Assembly (NCBI GenBank): GCA_938039675.1
Contig: CALHUI010000002.1
Location: 62,001 to 126,000 of the forward strand
Direction: 5' to 3'
Source: an uncultured Cytophagales bacterium
GTDB lineage: Bacteria > Bacteroidota > Bacteroidia > Cytophagales > Thermoflexibacteraceae
DNA: 64,000 bases
Shown: piece after piece, positions 25,943-33,819 of the stretch
Position numbering within the stretch: the stretch's first letter is position 1
Layout: each line of letters opens with the position of its first letter
Position numbers and translations under genes: made by a program
The notes under the pieces: model-generated
Told to the model about the DNA's origin: nothing
What the model saw: the letters and a program-made list of their open reading frames with translations, nothing else
Databases searched by the model: none

Positions 25943-26746
25943 CTATTGAGGTTCTGCAACAAAACCTGTAGTCAATAATGTTATCTGTTGTGCGATGGTT
26001 TGCTGTTGAGGCATTAAGTGTTTGATGAGCCTATGCAGGGCTTCTTTTGCAGAGGGCGTTTGTTTGGCATTTATTTGCTGTTTAAAACTTTGTATCATGG
26101 CATGGCAATCATGCCATTTGCCTAACAGTTCTTGCAGTTCGGCAATTTTCTCTGGTTGCCATTGGTCGGTTGTAAAACCCGTACAGGCAGTCAGGTAGTT
26201 GTGGACTTTCAGCTGCTTTCTGACTTCGTGCCAATCAGCGGCTTTTTCGGGCAGTTGCTTGATTTTTTGCAACAACTTGCAGCTTTTGTGCTGCATCCAC
26301 TCTTTGACTTTCTTTTTGTCCAATTGTGTCAAACAGGCAGAGAGTTTGTCTGAAAGTTGCCCGATAGAGTGCAGCAAGTCGTGATTAATAAGTTGCCGAA
26401 ATTCGACTTTTTGAGCAATTTCCGTTTCTTCTAACTGCAACAACAGCAACGTTTTACTCTTATCTTCATCTTCAGATAAAATAGACGACTGAACAAATGC
26501 CGATTCTATTTGCTTTTCGCGGATGATGCCTGCGCTTTTGAAAACTTGGCGCAAGGGGCGGCGGTATTTTTTGGGCGGCAGACAGTTGGGGTTCAACTTT
26601 CCGACAAGCACCATTACGGCTCTGATTTTTTTGATTTCTACTCGCAGCAAATGAAAGGTTTCCGGCTCAAACTCTGGCGGCGGCAACTGCAAAATTGCCA
26701 TGAGTTTTTCTTTGCGTTGTTCCATATAGGCAACCGCTTTTTTCAT
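25943..26746 (-). CDS. CHAD domain-containing protein
   Basis: A 267-residue helical protein in which the CHAD pattern is clear. Conserved histidines and basic residues recur along helices: FHLLRVEIKKIRAVMVLV near residues 31-48, then WHEVRKQLKVHNYLT and GKWHDCHAMIQ. CHAD domains bind polyphosphate through their basic surface and often occur near polyphosphate enzymes. Here ppx is about 8 kb away and not in the same unit. The residue composition is rich in Lys and Gln. Function in polyphosphate binding is family knowledge, not shown here. Confidence 0.85.
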   Translation of the reverse strand: MKKAVAYMEQRKEKLMAILQLPPPEFEPETFHLLRVEIKKIRAVMVLVGKLNPNCLPPKKYRRPLRQVFKSAGIIREKQIESAFVQSSILSEDEDKSKTLLLLQLEETEIAQKVEFRQLINHDLLHSIGQLSDKLSACLTQLDKKKVKEWMQHKSCKLLQKIKQLPEKAADWHEVRKQLKVHNYLTACTGFTTDQWQPEKIAELQELLGKWHDCHAMIQSFKQQINAKQTPSAKEALHRLIKHLMPQQQTIAQQITLLTTGFVAEPQ

Positions 26747-26778
26747 ATGCTGCCGTGGGGTTGGTGTGTTTCGTAAAT

Positions 26779-27564
26779 TTACGGATTCATCTCAAATATT
26801 TGTACCCCATCGGACAGCAAGAGAATGACCCACCGCCCGTTCATGACAAAAAACACATCTTCAGCAAAGCCTTTTGCTTGCTGTGTAAGGGTTGCCTGCG
26901 CTACCATTTTACCTGTTGCTGCATCGCAAGCCAGCCATTGCAGCCCTTTTGAAGCCGTATCATAGGCAAAAAGCATATGGTGTTCGTTTTCCAAATAGTG
27001 AACGGCTGAAATTGGCTTTTCACCTGTCAGCCCTTTTAAATAATCAGCAATCACCTCAAAATGAGGTGATTGCTTGTCATAAATAGTGGGTGTAATAATC
27101 TTTTGGGTTGATATATTTTCTTCGATGTTGTCAGCGTCAGGCTGCCATGCCTGCCCTGTATTTGGGTCAAGGCGGCGGCGAACTATTTCGCCCTGTTCTA
27201 TCCTGTACGTATGCAAGGTGCGGTCGGTAACTTTAGTCAGGTAGTCATCGGGTTGTTGCCAGCGCAGTGATGCGGTTGCCATTTCCCAAGCCCGGATGCC
27301 GCGCGGGTCGGGGTAGCGGTTGCCTTGTTGTTGGTACAGTAACAACAAATCCGAAGTTAAACCTGCCAAGTGATAAGTCAGCGGCTGTTTGGGTGGCTGC
27401 CAATCGTCCATCAGTAAACTGCCATCGCTGAGGTTTAGCACGCCGAATGCCACGCCGTCGGGCTTGCGAAACTCCATCGCCAGCAAATCGGGGATATTTT
27501 CAGGGTTACAAGCAATGCGAAACAAACGCATTTCCGGATAGCGGTATTCCAAATATTCGGTCAT
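26779..27564 (-). CDS. DUF4905-like protein
   Basis: A 261-residue protein starting at the ATG at 27564. A TACCTTTG box ends three bases before this start, and the in-frame TTG two codons upstream lies inside the box. The sequence is beta-rich with repeated W and Y positions, for example DGSLLMDDWQPP and HLAGLTSDLLLLYQQQG, and probably forms a propeller-like fold. It resembles the DUF4905 family of Bacteroidota from memory; that assignment needs a profile search. There is no signal peptide. Its stop codon lies 32 bases before the CHAD gene's start region on the same strand, so the two may be cotranscribed. Confidence 0.65.
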   Translation of the reverse strand: MTEYLEYRYPEMRLFRIACNPENIPDLLAMEFRKPDGVAFGVLNLSDGSLLMDDWQPPKQPLTYHLAGLTSDLLLLYQQQGNRYPDPRGIRAWEMATASLRWQQPDDYLTKVTDRTLHTYRIEQGEIVRRRLDPNTGQAWQPDADNIEENISTQKIITPTIYDKQSPHFEVIADYLKGLTGEKPISAVHYLENEHHMLFAYDTASKGLQWLACDAATGKMVAQATLTQQAKGFAEDVFFVMNGRWVILLLSDGVQIFEMNP

Positions 27565-27567
27565 GTG

Positions 27568-27575
27568 CAAAGGTA
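27568..27575 (-). promoter_or_regulatory. -7 element abutting DUF4905-like gene
   Basis: On the minus strand TACCTTTG (27575-27568) ends three bases before the ATG at 27564. It is another near-leaderless geometry and supports the chosen start. Confidence 0.5.
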
Positions 27576-27749
27576 GTGTTCTTAACGAATGAAATTTTTA
27601 CCGCAAGGTGCGCCAAGTGAAAGTCGTTATTCACCTTACCTGAAAACCACGCCGAAACTAATAGGCGTTAATTCCGGTCCTCTATTGGCGGCGAAGAGGT
27701 TGCTTGCGCACGCGGAAAAACTTTGCCTCGGCACAAAACCGTAACCAAC

Positions 27750-28553
27750 TCAAAACAACTCTGTTTTTGCCGCTTCATCTGCCATTTCCTCAGAGGCTTT
27801 GTCGCCAAGGTAAGACTTGATGGCAAAGTGCATGATATACAGCAAAGGAATCATGATAAGGGCAATGGCAAATTTGTAGATGTAGTTGATGATGCCGACG
27901 GAAATGACTTGCTCAAACGTCCAGCGCGGGTTGCCGAATACGTAGAATGCAATGCCCAATACGATAAAACTGTCAATCAGTTGGCTGACCAAAGTGGAAC
28001 CTGTTGCCCGCAGCCAGATGATGCGGCTACCCGTCAGGCGGCGAATCCACTGAAACGTAACAGCATCCAGCAACTGCCCGACCAAAAATGCCACCAATGA
28101 ACCGATGATAATGCCCAAACTTTGCAGAAAAATGCGGTTGAAGGCTTCGTTAATATTCAGCGGGTTACCTGCGCTGTCGGTGCTGTTGATGCTCAGCCAG
28201 AAGTCGGCAGGTACTAACTGTGTAGCCGAGTAAATCATCAGGAAGGCATAGCTGATAAAGGCAGCAGTGAGCAGGGAAATTTTGCGCACGCCTGCCTTGC
28301 CGAAGTATTCGTTGATAATATCGCTGGTGATGAACACCACAGGCCACAACACCACACCTGCCGTCAAATTAAAATCCAGCACGAAATCGCCTAAAAGAGG
28401 GATTTGTGCAGGTGGAAAATTCAAGGTTTTTTCCAGCGAAAAAATTTTGGTGCCTACCATTTCGGCAACCAAGGCATTGGTCAAAAAAAGTCCGCCGAGG
28501 ACAAAAAACAGGGTGTTTTTCTTCTGTTGCAGTTGAGTCATAGCCTCATCCAT
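27750..28553 (-). CDS. queuosine precursor transporter (YhhQ/VUT family)
   Basis: A 267-residue inner-membrane protein of the vitamin-uptake-transporter family that imports queuosine precursors such as preQ0 or preQ1. Six to seven membrane segments can be seen. Conserved family phrases are MVGTKIFSL, VFITSDIINEYFG (about 78-90) and, near residues 185-200, STLVSQLIDSFIVLGIAFY. An alternative start at the fifth codon (Met5, 28541) would place more leader between the preceding terminator and the start. The gene is separated from ridA upstream by a strong hairpin, so it needs its own promoter in a very short gap; none was found. Confidence 0.88.
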   Translation of the reverse strand: MDEAMTQLQQKKNTLFFVLGGLFLTNALVAEMVGTKIFSLEKTLNFPPAQIPLLGDFVLDFNLTAGVVLWPVVFITSDIINEYFGKAGVRKISLLTAAFISYAFLMIYSATQLVPADFWLSINSTDSAGNPLNINEAFNRIFLQSLGIIIGSLVAFLVGQLLDAVTFQWIRRLTGSRIIWLRATGSTLVSQLIDSFIVLGIAFYVFGNPRWTFEQVISVGIINYIYKFAIALIMIPLLYIMHFAIKSYLGDKASEEMADEAAKTELF

Positions 28554-28557
28554 GAGA

Positions 28558-28588
28558 AACCCGACGGCTCTTCAAAATCCGTCGGGTT
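28558..28588 (-). terminator. terminator downstream of ridA
   Basis: A 10-bp perfect stem (AACCCGACGG with CCGTCGGGTT) and an 11-base loop between ridA and the queuosine transporter gene. It shares its CCGAC/GTCGG core with 19915-19948 and 21023-21057. Confidence 0.72.
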
Positions 28589-28614
28589 ATGTAAAATCCG
28601 TGTTTTGCTGCTGC

Positions 28615-29157
28615 TTATTGTGCTACGGCAATGCAGGAAATTTCCACGCCTACATCTTTGGGCAGGCGGGCAACCTGTACCGTTTCGCGGGCAGGGAAAT
28701 GTGAAATAAAATATTGCCCGTAAATGTTGTTCACGGTGGCAAAATCGTTCATGTCGCGCAGGAAGATGGTACACTTTACCACGTTGCGGAAGCCCATGCC
28801 CGCCTCGTGCAAAATGAACTCTAAATTGCGCATCACCTGATGCGTTTCAGAAGCAATGTCGCCTGTTACCATTTCGCCTGTTTCGCGGTTGATGGCTATC
28901 TGACCTGAAACGTACAGGGTATTACCTGCGCGCACTGCCTGATTGTAAGGCCCGATAGGTTCGGGGGCGCGGTTGCTGTTGATGATTTGATGCATGGCTG
29001 TTGATTGGTTTTCGGTTGCCAAAGATAAAGTATCGGATGGGATTTTTGCTGTTTCGGCGGGCTGACGGGGGCCTAAGTTGAACATCAGATACAATAATAT
29101 GCCCAACACGACCAGGAGCATAAAAGCAGAAAGAAAAAGCAGGTTGGTTTTATTCAT
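28615..29157 (-). CDS. ridA: RidA family protein with N-terminal membrane anchor
   Basis: A 180-residue reading frame. Residues 1-30 (MNKTNLLFLSAFMLLVVLGI and following) form one membrane helix, residues 31-54 a linker, and residues 55-180 a complete RidA/YjgF enamine deaminase domain. The domain has the GPYNQAVRAGNTLYVSGQ start, the substrate-binding arginine in NVVKCTIFLRDMNDFATVN, and the ending RLPKDVGVEISCIAV. Ordinary RidA is cytosolic and would begin at Met55 (28995). A TATCTTTG box lies 24 bases upstream of that methionine, inside the frame, so a second, soluble product is possible. The long start overlaps the upstream gene's end by eight bases, which argues that the anchored form is also made. 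Confidence 0.8.
   Translation of the reverse strand: MNKTNLLFLSAFMLLVVLGILLYLMFNLGPRQPAETAKIPSDTLSLATENQSTAMHQIINSNRAPEPIGPYNQAVRAGNTLYVSGQIAINRETGEMVTGDIASETHQVMRNLEFILHEAGMGFRNVVKCTIFLRDMNDFATVNNIYGQYFISHFPARETVQVARLPKDVGVEISCIAVAQ
29020..29027 (-). promoter_or_regulatory. internal -7 element within ridA frame
   Basis: On the minus strand TATCTTTG (29027-29020) lies inside the linker codons, 24 bases before the internal ATG at 28995 that would start a normal soluble RidA. No -33 match. Confidence 0.35.
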
Positions 29158-29758
29158 GGTTTTCTCTGTCAGAATTGTTTTGCGCACGCTCACCGTAAGG
29201 GAAGCCTTCGGCAAGGAAGCGATAGCGGTCAAAAATAGCACGAACCGGTCGTTTCAACATTTTTTCGCTGGCAAAAAGTGCATTGCCAAAGATACCCGAA
29301 GCGTAACCTTGCCAAACGGTTCGCTGTTGTTTGCCATCAAAAAACAAGATAAGCAGCGTACCTTGCCGCAGGTTGTACTTAATAGGGTCGTATTTTTCCT
29401 TTTCGTCTTCGTAGCGCACCCACTCTTCAATATCGGGCTGGTTGAAGCCCGTAAAACGCAAGTCGTCAAAGAAGATGCGATAGGAAACCAGCAGGTCGGG
29501 CTTTTTGTCGGTTTGTTTGTAGCCAATCAAGCCCATGCGAAAGCGGATTTCATCCTCAATGATACGGCTTTGCGGGTCGTCTTCCAATCGGTTGGGGTTC
29601 ATGTCTTTCACAAAGTCAAAAGACTTGTATTTTTTGAATTTACCGTGATAGCTGTAATCGGACTCTACTTTGATTTTTTGCGAAGTAGAGCAATTGGTAA
29701 AGAAGAGCGCAACTGTCATCAGCATGGCAGTGTAGGTAAAAGTTCGGAAAAGATTCAT
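29150..29758 (-). CDS. DUF4136-type lipoprotein
   Basis: A 202-residue protein when started at the ATG at 29758 (MNLFRTFTYTAML), which gives a signal peptide and lipobox TNCS (Cys22). Another ATG four codons upstream (29770) is possible. The sequence after the lipobox, KVESDYSYHGKFKKYKSFDFV, and the later DLLVSYRIFF and GTLLILFFDGKQQRTVWQGYASG blocks are those of DUF4136, a periplasmic lipoprotein domain of unknown function that is abundant in Bacteroidota. It overlaps the anchored ridA frame by eight bases, implying translational coupling and a shared envelope location. Confidence 0.82.
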   Translation of the reverse strand: MNLFRTFTYTAMLMTVALFFTNCSTSQKIKVESDYSYHGKFKKYKSFDFVKDMNPNRLEDDPQSRIIEDEIRFRMGLIGYKQTDKKPDLLVSYRIFFDDLRFTGFNQPDIEEWVRYEDEKEKYDPIKYNLRQGTLLILFFDGKQQRTVWQGYASGIFGNALFASEKMLKRPVRAIFDRYRFLAEGFPYGERAQNNSDRENHE

Positions 29759-29759
29759 C

Positions 29760-30142
29760 AATCGCTGCATACGTTTCAGGATAGATTGGATTGGAAAAAC
29801 AGGAAAGACTTTGTTGTTGGAAGAAACAGGTAGGTATGAGCCTTTGATAACTATAAAACTAAGTGAAAAAAGTCTGCTTTGCAAAAAAATAAATAAGGAA
29901 TGTGCCATTCGTTTTTATTACAAACGGAGTGATTTTTATGTGGCAGCAAACCGCTGTTTTGAGCAGCCTCTGCCGTTGTGATTCAGACAGTTGGCAATAA
30001 ATGCGACAAAAAAATTAAGCAGTTCAGCAACTGAAAGCACATGGCATAAGCACGTCAATTGCGGCAGATGACACAGATGAACGCCGGCTAAGATGTTTTA
30101 GACAAGAGAAAAACGAAATTCAGCATCCGAATTTTTTTCAAC
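29760..30142. other. intergenic stretch, no gene seen
   Basis: No supported coding frame on either strand and no complete promoter. It holds the leader of the DUF4136 gene and ends at a terminator. Confidence 0.4.
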
Positions 30143-30178
30143 AAAAAAAGGCCATCATTTGAAAGATGACCTTTTTTT
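30143..30178 (-). terminator. bidirectional-looking terminator
   Basis: A-run, GGCCATC, 8-base loop, GATGACC, T-run: a 7-bp stem with one mismatch. It sits 19 bases after the stop of the membrane protein gene at 30197-31408 (minus strand). Confidence 0.65.
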
Positions 30179-30196
30179 AAGTTGAGTAAATCGGAG

Positions 30197-31408
30197 TTAA
30201 ACTATTTCCGGTGTATTCATTTTGCTACTTTTTCTGATGAGTGCGGCCATGGGTGGAGAAAGTAATCGCAACTTGCGCTTGGCACCGTCGGTCAGGTATT
30301 GCACTTGCTCGGTGAGCATTGTGTTTGCAACAGTCAGCTTACCTGTGCCAAGGTTAGATACAGTCCCTAAAACAGCCAGTGCAGTTCCGTAAATCCCCCC
30401 ATTCATATACGCATAAATCAGTGTGGCTATCATGAGCAGCGTGGGTAAATAAGCTATCACATGATTAACCGATACATGCAAAAATACATTGTAAACAATT
30501 CGTCGTGCGGGACGGTTGAGCAAATACTCCATATAGCTTTTGGCTGCTTTTTGGTAAATTTTCTCCAAACTGCCTGCCACATAACCTGTGGCGATAGCTA
30601 TCCACCAAAGTCGTGCCAACCGGCCGGCGGTATATTCCCTGCCGTTTTTCACCCAGTTGGCAGGGAAGATGGTTTCAACCAGCCATTGTGCCAGCAGCAT
30701 GAGCAATAAAGCTGCTGCAAGGCCTGCTGCCAATGTGAGCAAACCTTGACGGTTGCTGCAACTATCGGTCAGGTATGCCGGCAAAAGCGCAATACAAACA
30801 CTTCCAATACCATAAATCAATGGTACAAAAACAGGTGCATATGCAAGGCGTGTTGTTTGAAAGGCGCTGACGTTTATGAGTGTGATTCCAAGAAAAGCGG
30901 CTGCCACTACTGCGGCAGCAAAAATGTGGATGTATTCCTGCTCAATGGCGAAGTGAGGCTTTACATTGGCTGAACGGTGTTCCAGAAGCAAATTAGCCAG
31001 CAACCACGTAACCGAAGTGCCTGCTGCAAAGCCCAAAGAGGCATAAGCAAAAGAGGTAAAAACCGAATCTTCACCGGTTGCGGTAAGGAATTGCCATACG
31101 ACAGCAAGCGTAAAACCAAGTGAAGCCAGTAAAGGAGTACCTAACGATACGACAGGACGCGGGATAAAAATCAACTGCCACCATTTTTGAACAGTAACGT
31201 ATCTTGGCAACATCCGCGTGAAAACGACAACCAAAAGTGCTTGTGTTAAACCGATAACCACTGCCCGTTGAATGGCCGAAAGAGCGATTTCAAAATACAG
31301 AATACTGAAAGCAGCGGCGGTAAGTATGAAAAGAGGGGCAAAATTGCGTTGAATGATGTACTTAAAACTATAACTGGGTAACATGAAGGTTTTGTTTGGT
31401 ACAACCAT
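30197..31408 (-). CDS. membrane protein resembling half of an H+-pumping pyrophosphatase
   Basis: A 403-residue protein with about ten membrane segments. Start at 31408, or at Met9 (31384). The C-terminal half has the order of the C-terminal part of membrane pyrophosphatases: an ATGYVAGSLEKIY helix, then a glycine/alanine helix (YLPTLLMIATLIYAYMNGG), then GIYGTALAVLGTVSNLGTGKLTVANT. Pyrophosphatases have G.YG.A..AVGMLST.G...A.DAYGP at that point. The acidic catalytic motifs of pyrophosphatases are missing, and the length is about half of the usual 700. Either it is a degenerate relative or the likeness is superficial. A complete promoter lies about 150 bases upstream. Confidence 0.6.
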   Translation of the reverse strand: MVVPNKTFMLPSYSFKYIIQRNFAPLFILTAAAFSILYFEIALSAIQRAVVIGLTQALLVVVFTRMLPRYVTVQKWWQLIFIPRPVVSLGTPLLASLGFTLAVVWQFLTATGEDSVFTSFAYASLGFAAGTSVTWLLANLLLEHRSANVKPHFAIEQEYIHIFAAAVVAAAFLGITLINVSAFQTTRLAYAPVFVPLIYGIGSVCIALLPAYLTDSCSNRQGLLTLAAGLAAALLLMLLAQWLVETIFPANWVKNGREYTAGRLARLWWIAIATGYVAGSLEKIYQKAAKSYMEYLLNRPARRIVYNVFLHVSVNHVIAYLPTLLMIATLIYAYMNGGIYGTALAVLGTVSNLGTGKLTVANTMLTEQVQYLTDGAKRKLRLLSPPMAALIRKSSKMNTPEIV

Positions 31409-31552
31409 GCATCAGGCACAAACTGCTAAGCTGTAACCTGAAGGCTGAGGGCTTTCCTCAACAAAGCCAACCAATTGTTTGTCGGTTAGTTAAGCTTTCT
31501 GTGTTTAACCGCATCAGACAAGAAGATTATCTTTCGCAGCAAAACGCAACCG

Positions 31553-31583
31553 CAAAACTAATACTTTTCCCCCTATTTCCAAA
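31553..31583 (-). promoter_or_regulatory. promoter of the 403-residue membrane protein gene
   Basis: On the minus strand TTTG (31583-31580), 19 bases, TAGTTTTG (31560-31553). It leaves a leader of about 140-165 bases before the start codon, long for this genome. The rest of 31409-31747 shows no gene. Confidence 0.7.
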
Positions 31584-31747
31584 TTTATTGGCCTAAAACA
31601 GCATATAAACAAAATGTCTGTTCGCAAAAGGCAAGCGGAGACATGAAAAAAATCAGGTTTGAAAAGTCGGTAAAAATCGGGTTATCCTATTAAGCGGGTT
31701 AGAATAATGAGTAGAAGTCAAATTAAATTCACCGATGAACGGGTTGG

Positions 31748-32350
31748 TTAAGCCGCCAAGTATTCTGCTGCCACACTGTTTTTCTCCATGGCACGGCGCA
31801 AGTTCAATAACGCATAACGCATACGTCCCAGTGCAGTATTGATGCTTACGTTAGTAATATCGGCAATTTCCTGAAAACTCATTTTCATGTAATGACGCAT
31901 CATGAGCACTTCTTTCTGATTTTCAGGCAACAGGTGAATATAGCTTTTCAGTTGGCGAAATGTTTCGGACTGAATCTGAGTAGTTTCAATAGAGGCTTCT
32001 GACAGTTCAATGGTATTGTAAAGTGCAGAACCCTCTTTAATGCGCATATTAGGATAACGCTTTTGCTTGCGGAAAAAGTCAATTGCCATATTGCGGGCAA
32101 TGCGCGCAATCCAAGGTAAAAACTTGCCCTCATCGTTATATCGGTCAGAACGAATAGTATCCAGCGCTTTAATCATGGTTTCCTGTAGCAGGTCTTCGGC
32201 TGTTTCCGCGTCTTTCACGATGTTATAAATAATGGCGAATAAACACTGACGATGACGGCTGAAAAGCAGGTTGAAGGCATTCTCGTTGCCGTTACGGAAA
32301 CTTACTATTAATTCGCTGTCATTGGCGGAGGTGAGGGCTACAGTTTTCAT
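31748..32350 (-). CDS. ECF-type RNA polymerase sigma factor
   Basis: A 200-residue sigma-70 family factor of the extracytoplasmic-function class. Region 2 covers about residues 20-95, including DAETAEDLLQETMIKA and the core-binding/-10 segment FLPWIARIARNMAIDFFRKQKR. Region 4 covers about 130-190, with LPENQKEVLMMRHYMKMSFQEIADITNVSINTALGRMRYALLNLR as its helix-turn-helix. Regions 1 and 3 are absent, as expected. No anti-sigma factor gene is adjacent, so it may be controlled transcriptionally. It has a well-formed housekeeping promoter of its own. Confidence 0.94.
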   Translation of the reverse strand: MKTVALTSANDSELIVSFRNGNENAFNLLFSRHRQCLFAIIYNIVKDAETAEDLLQETMIKALDTIRSDRYNDEGKFLPWIARIARNMAIDFFRKQKRYPNMRIKEGSALYNTIELSEASIETTQIQSETFRQLKSYIHLLPENQKEVLMMRHYMKMSFQEIADITNVSINTALGRMRYALLNLRRAMEKNSVAAEYLAA

Positions 32351-32411
32351 GGCGCTTCAAAGTTTAATATTGATTTGAATTTATTTTCGGTGAAATGCTT
32401 GGTTTCTTAGA

Positions 32412-32442
32412 CAAAAGTAGTAATACAATCGACAAAACCAAA
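32412..32442 (-). promoter_or_regulatory. promoter of the ECF sigma gene
   Basis: On the minus strand TTTG (32442-32439), 19 bases, TACTTTTG (32419-32412); the start codon is about 60 bases further on. A complete match to the phylum consensus. Confidence 0.72.
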
Positions 32443-32652
32443 GTAGCCGATAAAAATTTGCCGATTGCCGAAAGGCTTATTTGATGCTTCGTCAATACTT
32501 TGTTGCTGTATGTAATTGATAATCAATTTATTATGTTTAAAGCTGCAACGAGTTTTATGTAAGTTTTGTGTAAGTAAATCTATTGTATTGATTGTCTTAT
32601 TTTAATATTTTTTAACTTTTTATTTGCTGATTGCTTGATTTTTTTCGGTGAA

Positions 32653-32695
32653 AAAACAAAAAAGCACCCGCCGAACAGGGGTGCTTTTTTGTTTT
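32653..32695 (-). terminator. terminator after DUF5606 gene
   Basis: A 17-bp stem: A-rich arm ending GCACCC, a 9-base loop, GGGTGC and a T-rich arm. It is 16 bases beyond the stop of the leftward DUF5606-like gene and can also act in the other direction. Confidence 0.8.
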
Positions 32696-32711
32696 CGTCG
32701 ATGAAAATATG

Positions 32712-33131
32712 TTATTCGTCGATATTTTTGGGTGCTTCTTCGGCTAAAAACAAATCCGGTTCGTACTTGGACAGGATATTGAACCAAGTGATGAGCTTTT
32801 TAATATCGGAAGCATAAACTTTTTCACGGTCAAAGTCTGGCAGAATTTCAGCCAGAAAAGCCGTCAATTCTTGGGCTGGAGCATTTGGCGAAGGGATTTC
32901 GCCTTGCCATTGATGCATGGAACGAAATACATCGGTCAGTGGCACGCTGCCCTCCGCATTATAAGCATAAATGGCCACTTCTTTCAATACGGAAACTCGG
33001 CTGTTCATGCCAACGGCAAAGCGTGTACGCTTCTCGTCAATGCTTTCCAGAATAACTCCTGTACGTGTCGGTTTAATTACACGATATAGGCCGGGCTTTC
33101 CCGCCACGGCTGCAATATTGGTCAGATTCAT
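32712..33131 (-). CDS. DUF5606-like protein
   Basis: A 139-residue protein. The start is placed at the ATG at 33131 (MNLTNIAAVAGKPGLYRVI) because family members begin this way; 12 upstream in-frame codons look non-coding. The N-terminal 60 residues are a small beta barrel (TRTGVILESIDEKRTRFAVG) and the rest is helical. It matches from memory the DUF5606 family, which is nearly confined to Bacteroidota and has unknown function. It lies directly downstream of engB (48-base gap) and is probably cotranscribed with it. Confidence 0.78.
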   Translation of the reverse strand: MNLTNIAAVAGKPGLYRVIKPTRTGVILESIDEKRTRFAVGMNSRVSVLKEVAIYAYNAEGSVPLTDVFRSMHQWQGEIPSPNAPAQELTAFLAEILPDFDREKVYASDIKKLITWFNILSKYEPDLFLAEEAPKNIDE

Positions 33132-33179
33132 GCTGTTGATTTTTTGCTTGCATAAGGCAGCACGCAAATGAGTAGGCTG

Positions 33180-33788
33180 CTATTTATTTTGTTTCGATAA
33201 TTGATTTAATGACCCGATGTAGGACAGAATCTCTTCACGCCCCTGCCCCGTTTGGGAAGAACTGATAAATAACGGCGGCATTTCTGCCCAATATTGTAGG
33301 GCAATTTCAGTATAGTGTGCCACAGCTTTGGCTACTGCAGTCTTCGATAATTTATCGGCTTTGGTGAAAATCATGGCAAACGGCAGTTGTTGCTCTAACA
33401 TCCAGCCCATAAAATCCATGTCATTGGTTTGCGGCTCGTGCCGGATGTCAATCAGTATAAATGTGCAAACCAGATTGCTGCGCTGTTGCAGGTATCTTTC
33501 AATCATTGCAGAAAAACGCGCACGACTGGCTTGGCTTACTTTGGCATAACCGTAACCGGGCAAATCGACCAGATACCAGTTATCATTGATGATAAAATGA
33601 TTGATAACCTGCGTTTTGCCGGGTGTGGCTGAGGTTTTTGCCAGCCCTTTGCGTGCAGTCAGCATGTTGATGAGTGATGACTTGCCTACGTTAGACCTGC
33701 CAATAAAAGCATATTCGGGCAAATGCCCTGACGGACACTTGGCTACTTCCGAATTGCTGCTGACGAATTTGGCACTGTGAATTTGCAC
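33180..33788 (-). CDS. engB: ribosome biogenesis GTPase EngB (YihA/YsxC)
   Basis: A 202-residue TRAFAC-class GTPase needed for assembly of the large ribosomal subunit. G1 is GRSNVGKS (residues 30-37). The G2 region is the conserved Thr in SATPGKTQ, G3 is DLPGYGYA (about 75-82), and G4 is FTKADKL (about 140-146). Full length. The start codon is GTG at 33788: no ATG fits, and a TAACTTTG box ends four bases before it, so the transcript would be nearly leaderless. DUF5606 follows. Confidence 0.95.
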   Translation of the reverse strand: MQIHSAKFVSSNSEVAKCPSGHLPEYAFIGRSNVGKSSLINMLTARKGLAKTSATPGKTQVINHFIINDNWYLVDLPGYGYAKVSQASRARFSAMIERYLQQRSNLVCTFILIDIRHEPQTNDMDFMGWMLEQQLPFAMIFTKADKLSKTAVAKAVAHYTEIALQYWAEMPPLFISSSQTGQGREEILSYIGSLNQLSKQNK

Positions 33789-33792
33789 GGCG

Positions 33793-33800
33793 CAAAGTTA
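33793..33800 (-). promoter_or_regulatory. -7 element abutting engB
   Basis: On the minus strand TAACTTTG (33800-33793) ends four bases before the GTG start of engB. No clear -33. Confidence 0.5.
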
Positions 33801-33819
33801 GAATATTCTGCCATACGTG

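Noticed and set aside
29078-29833. 251-codon open frame on the plus strand across ridA and the DUF4136 gene
   Set aside because: Antisense of two genes with clear domains and a coupled overlap; the translation has no recognisable domain.
31409-31747. possible small gene between the membrane protein and sigma factor genes
   Set aside because: The open frames there are short, lack a plausible start and are explained by the leader and promoter of the membrane protein gene.
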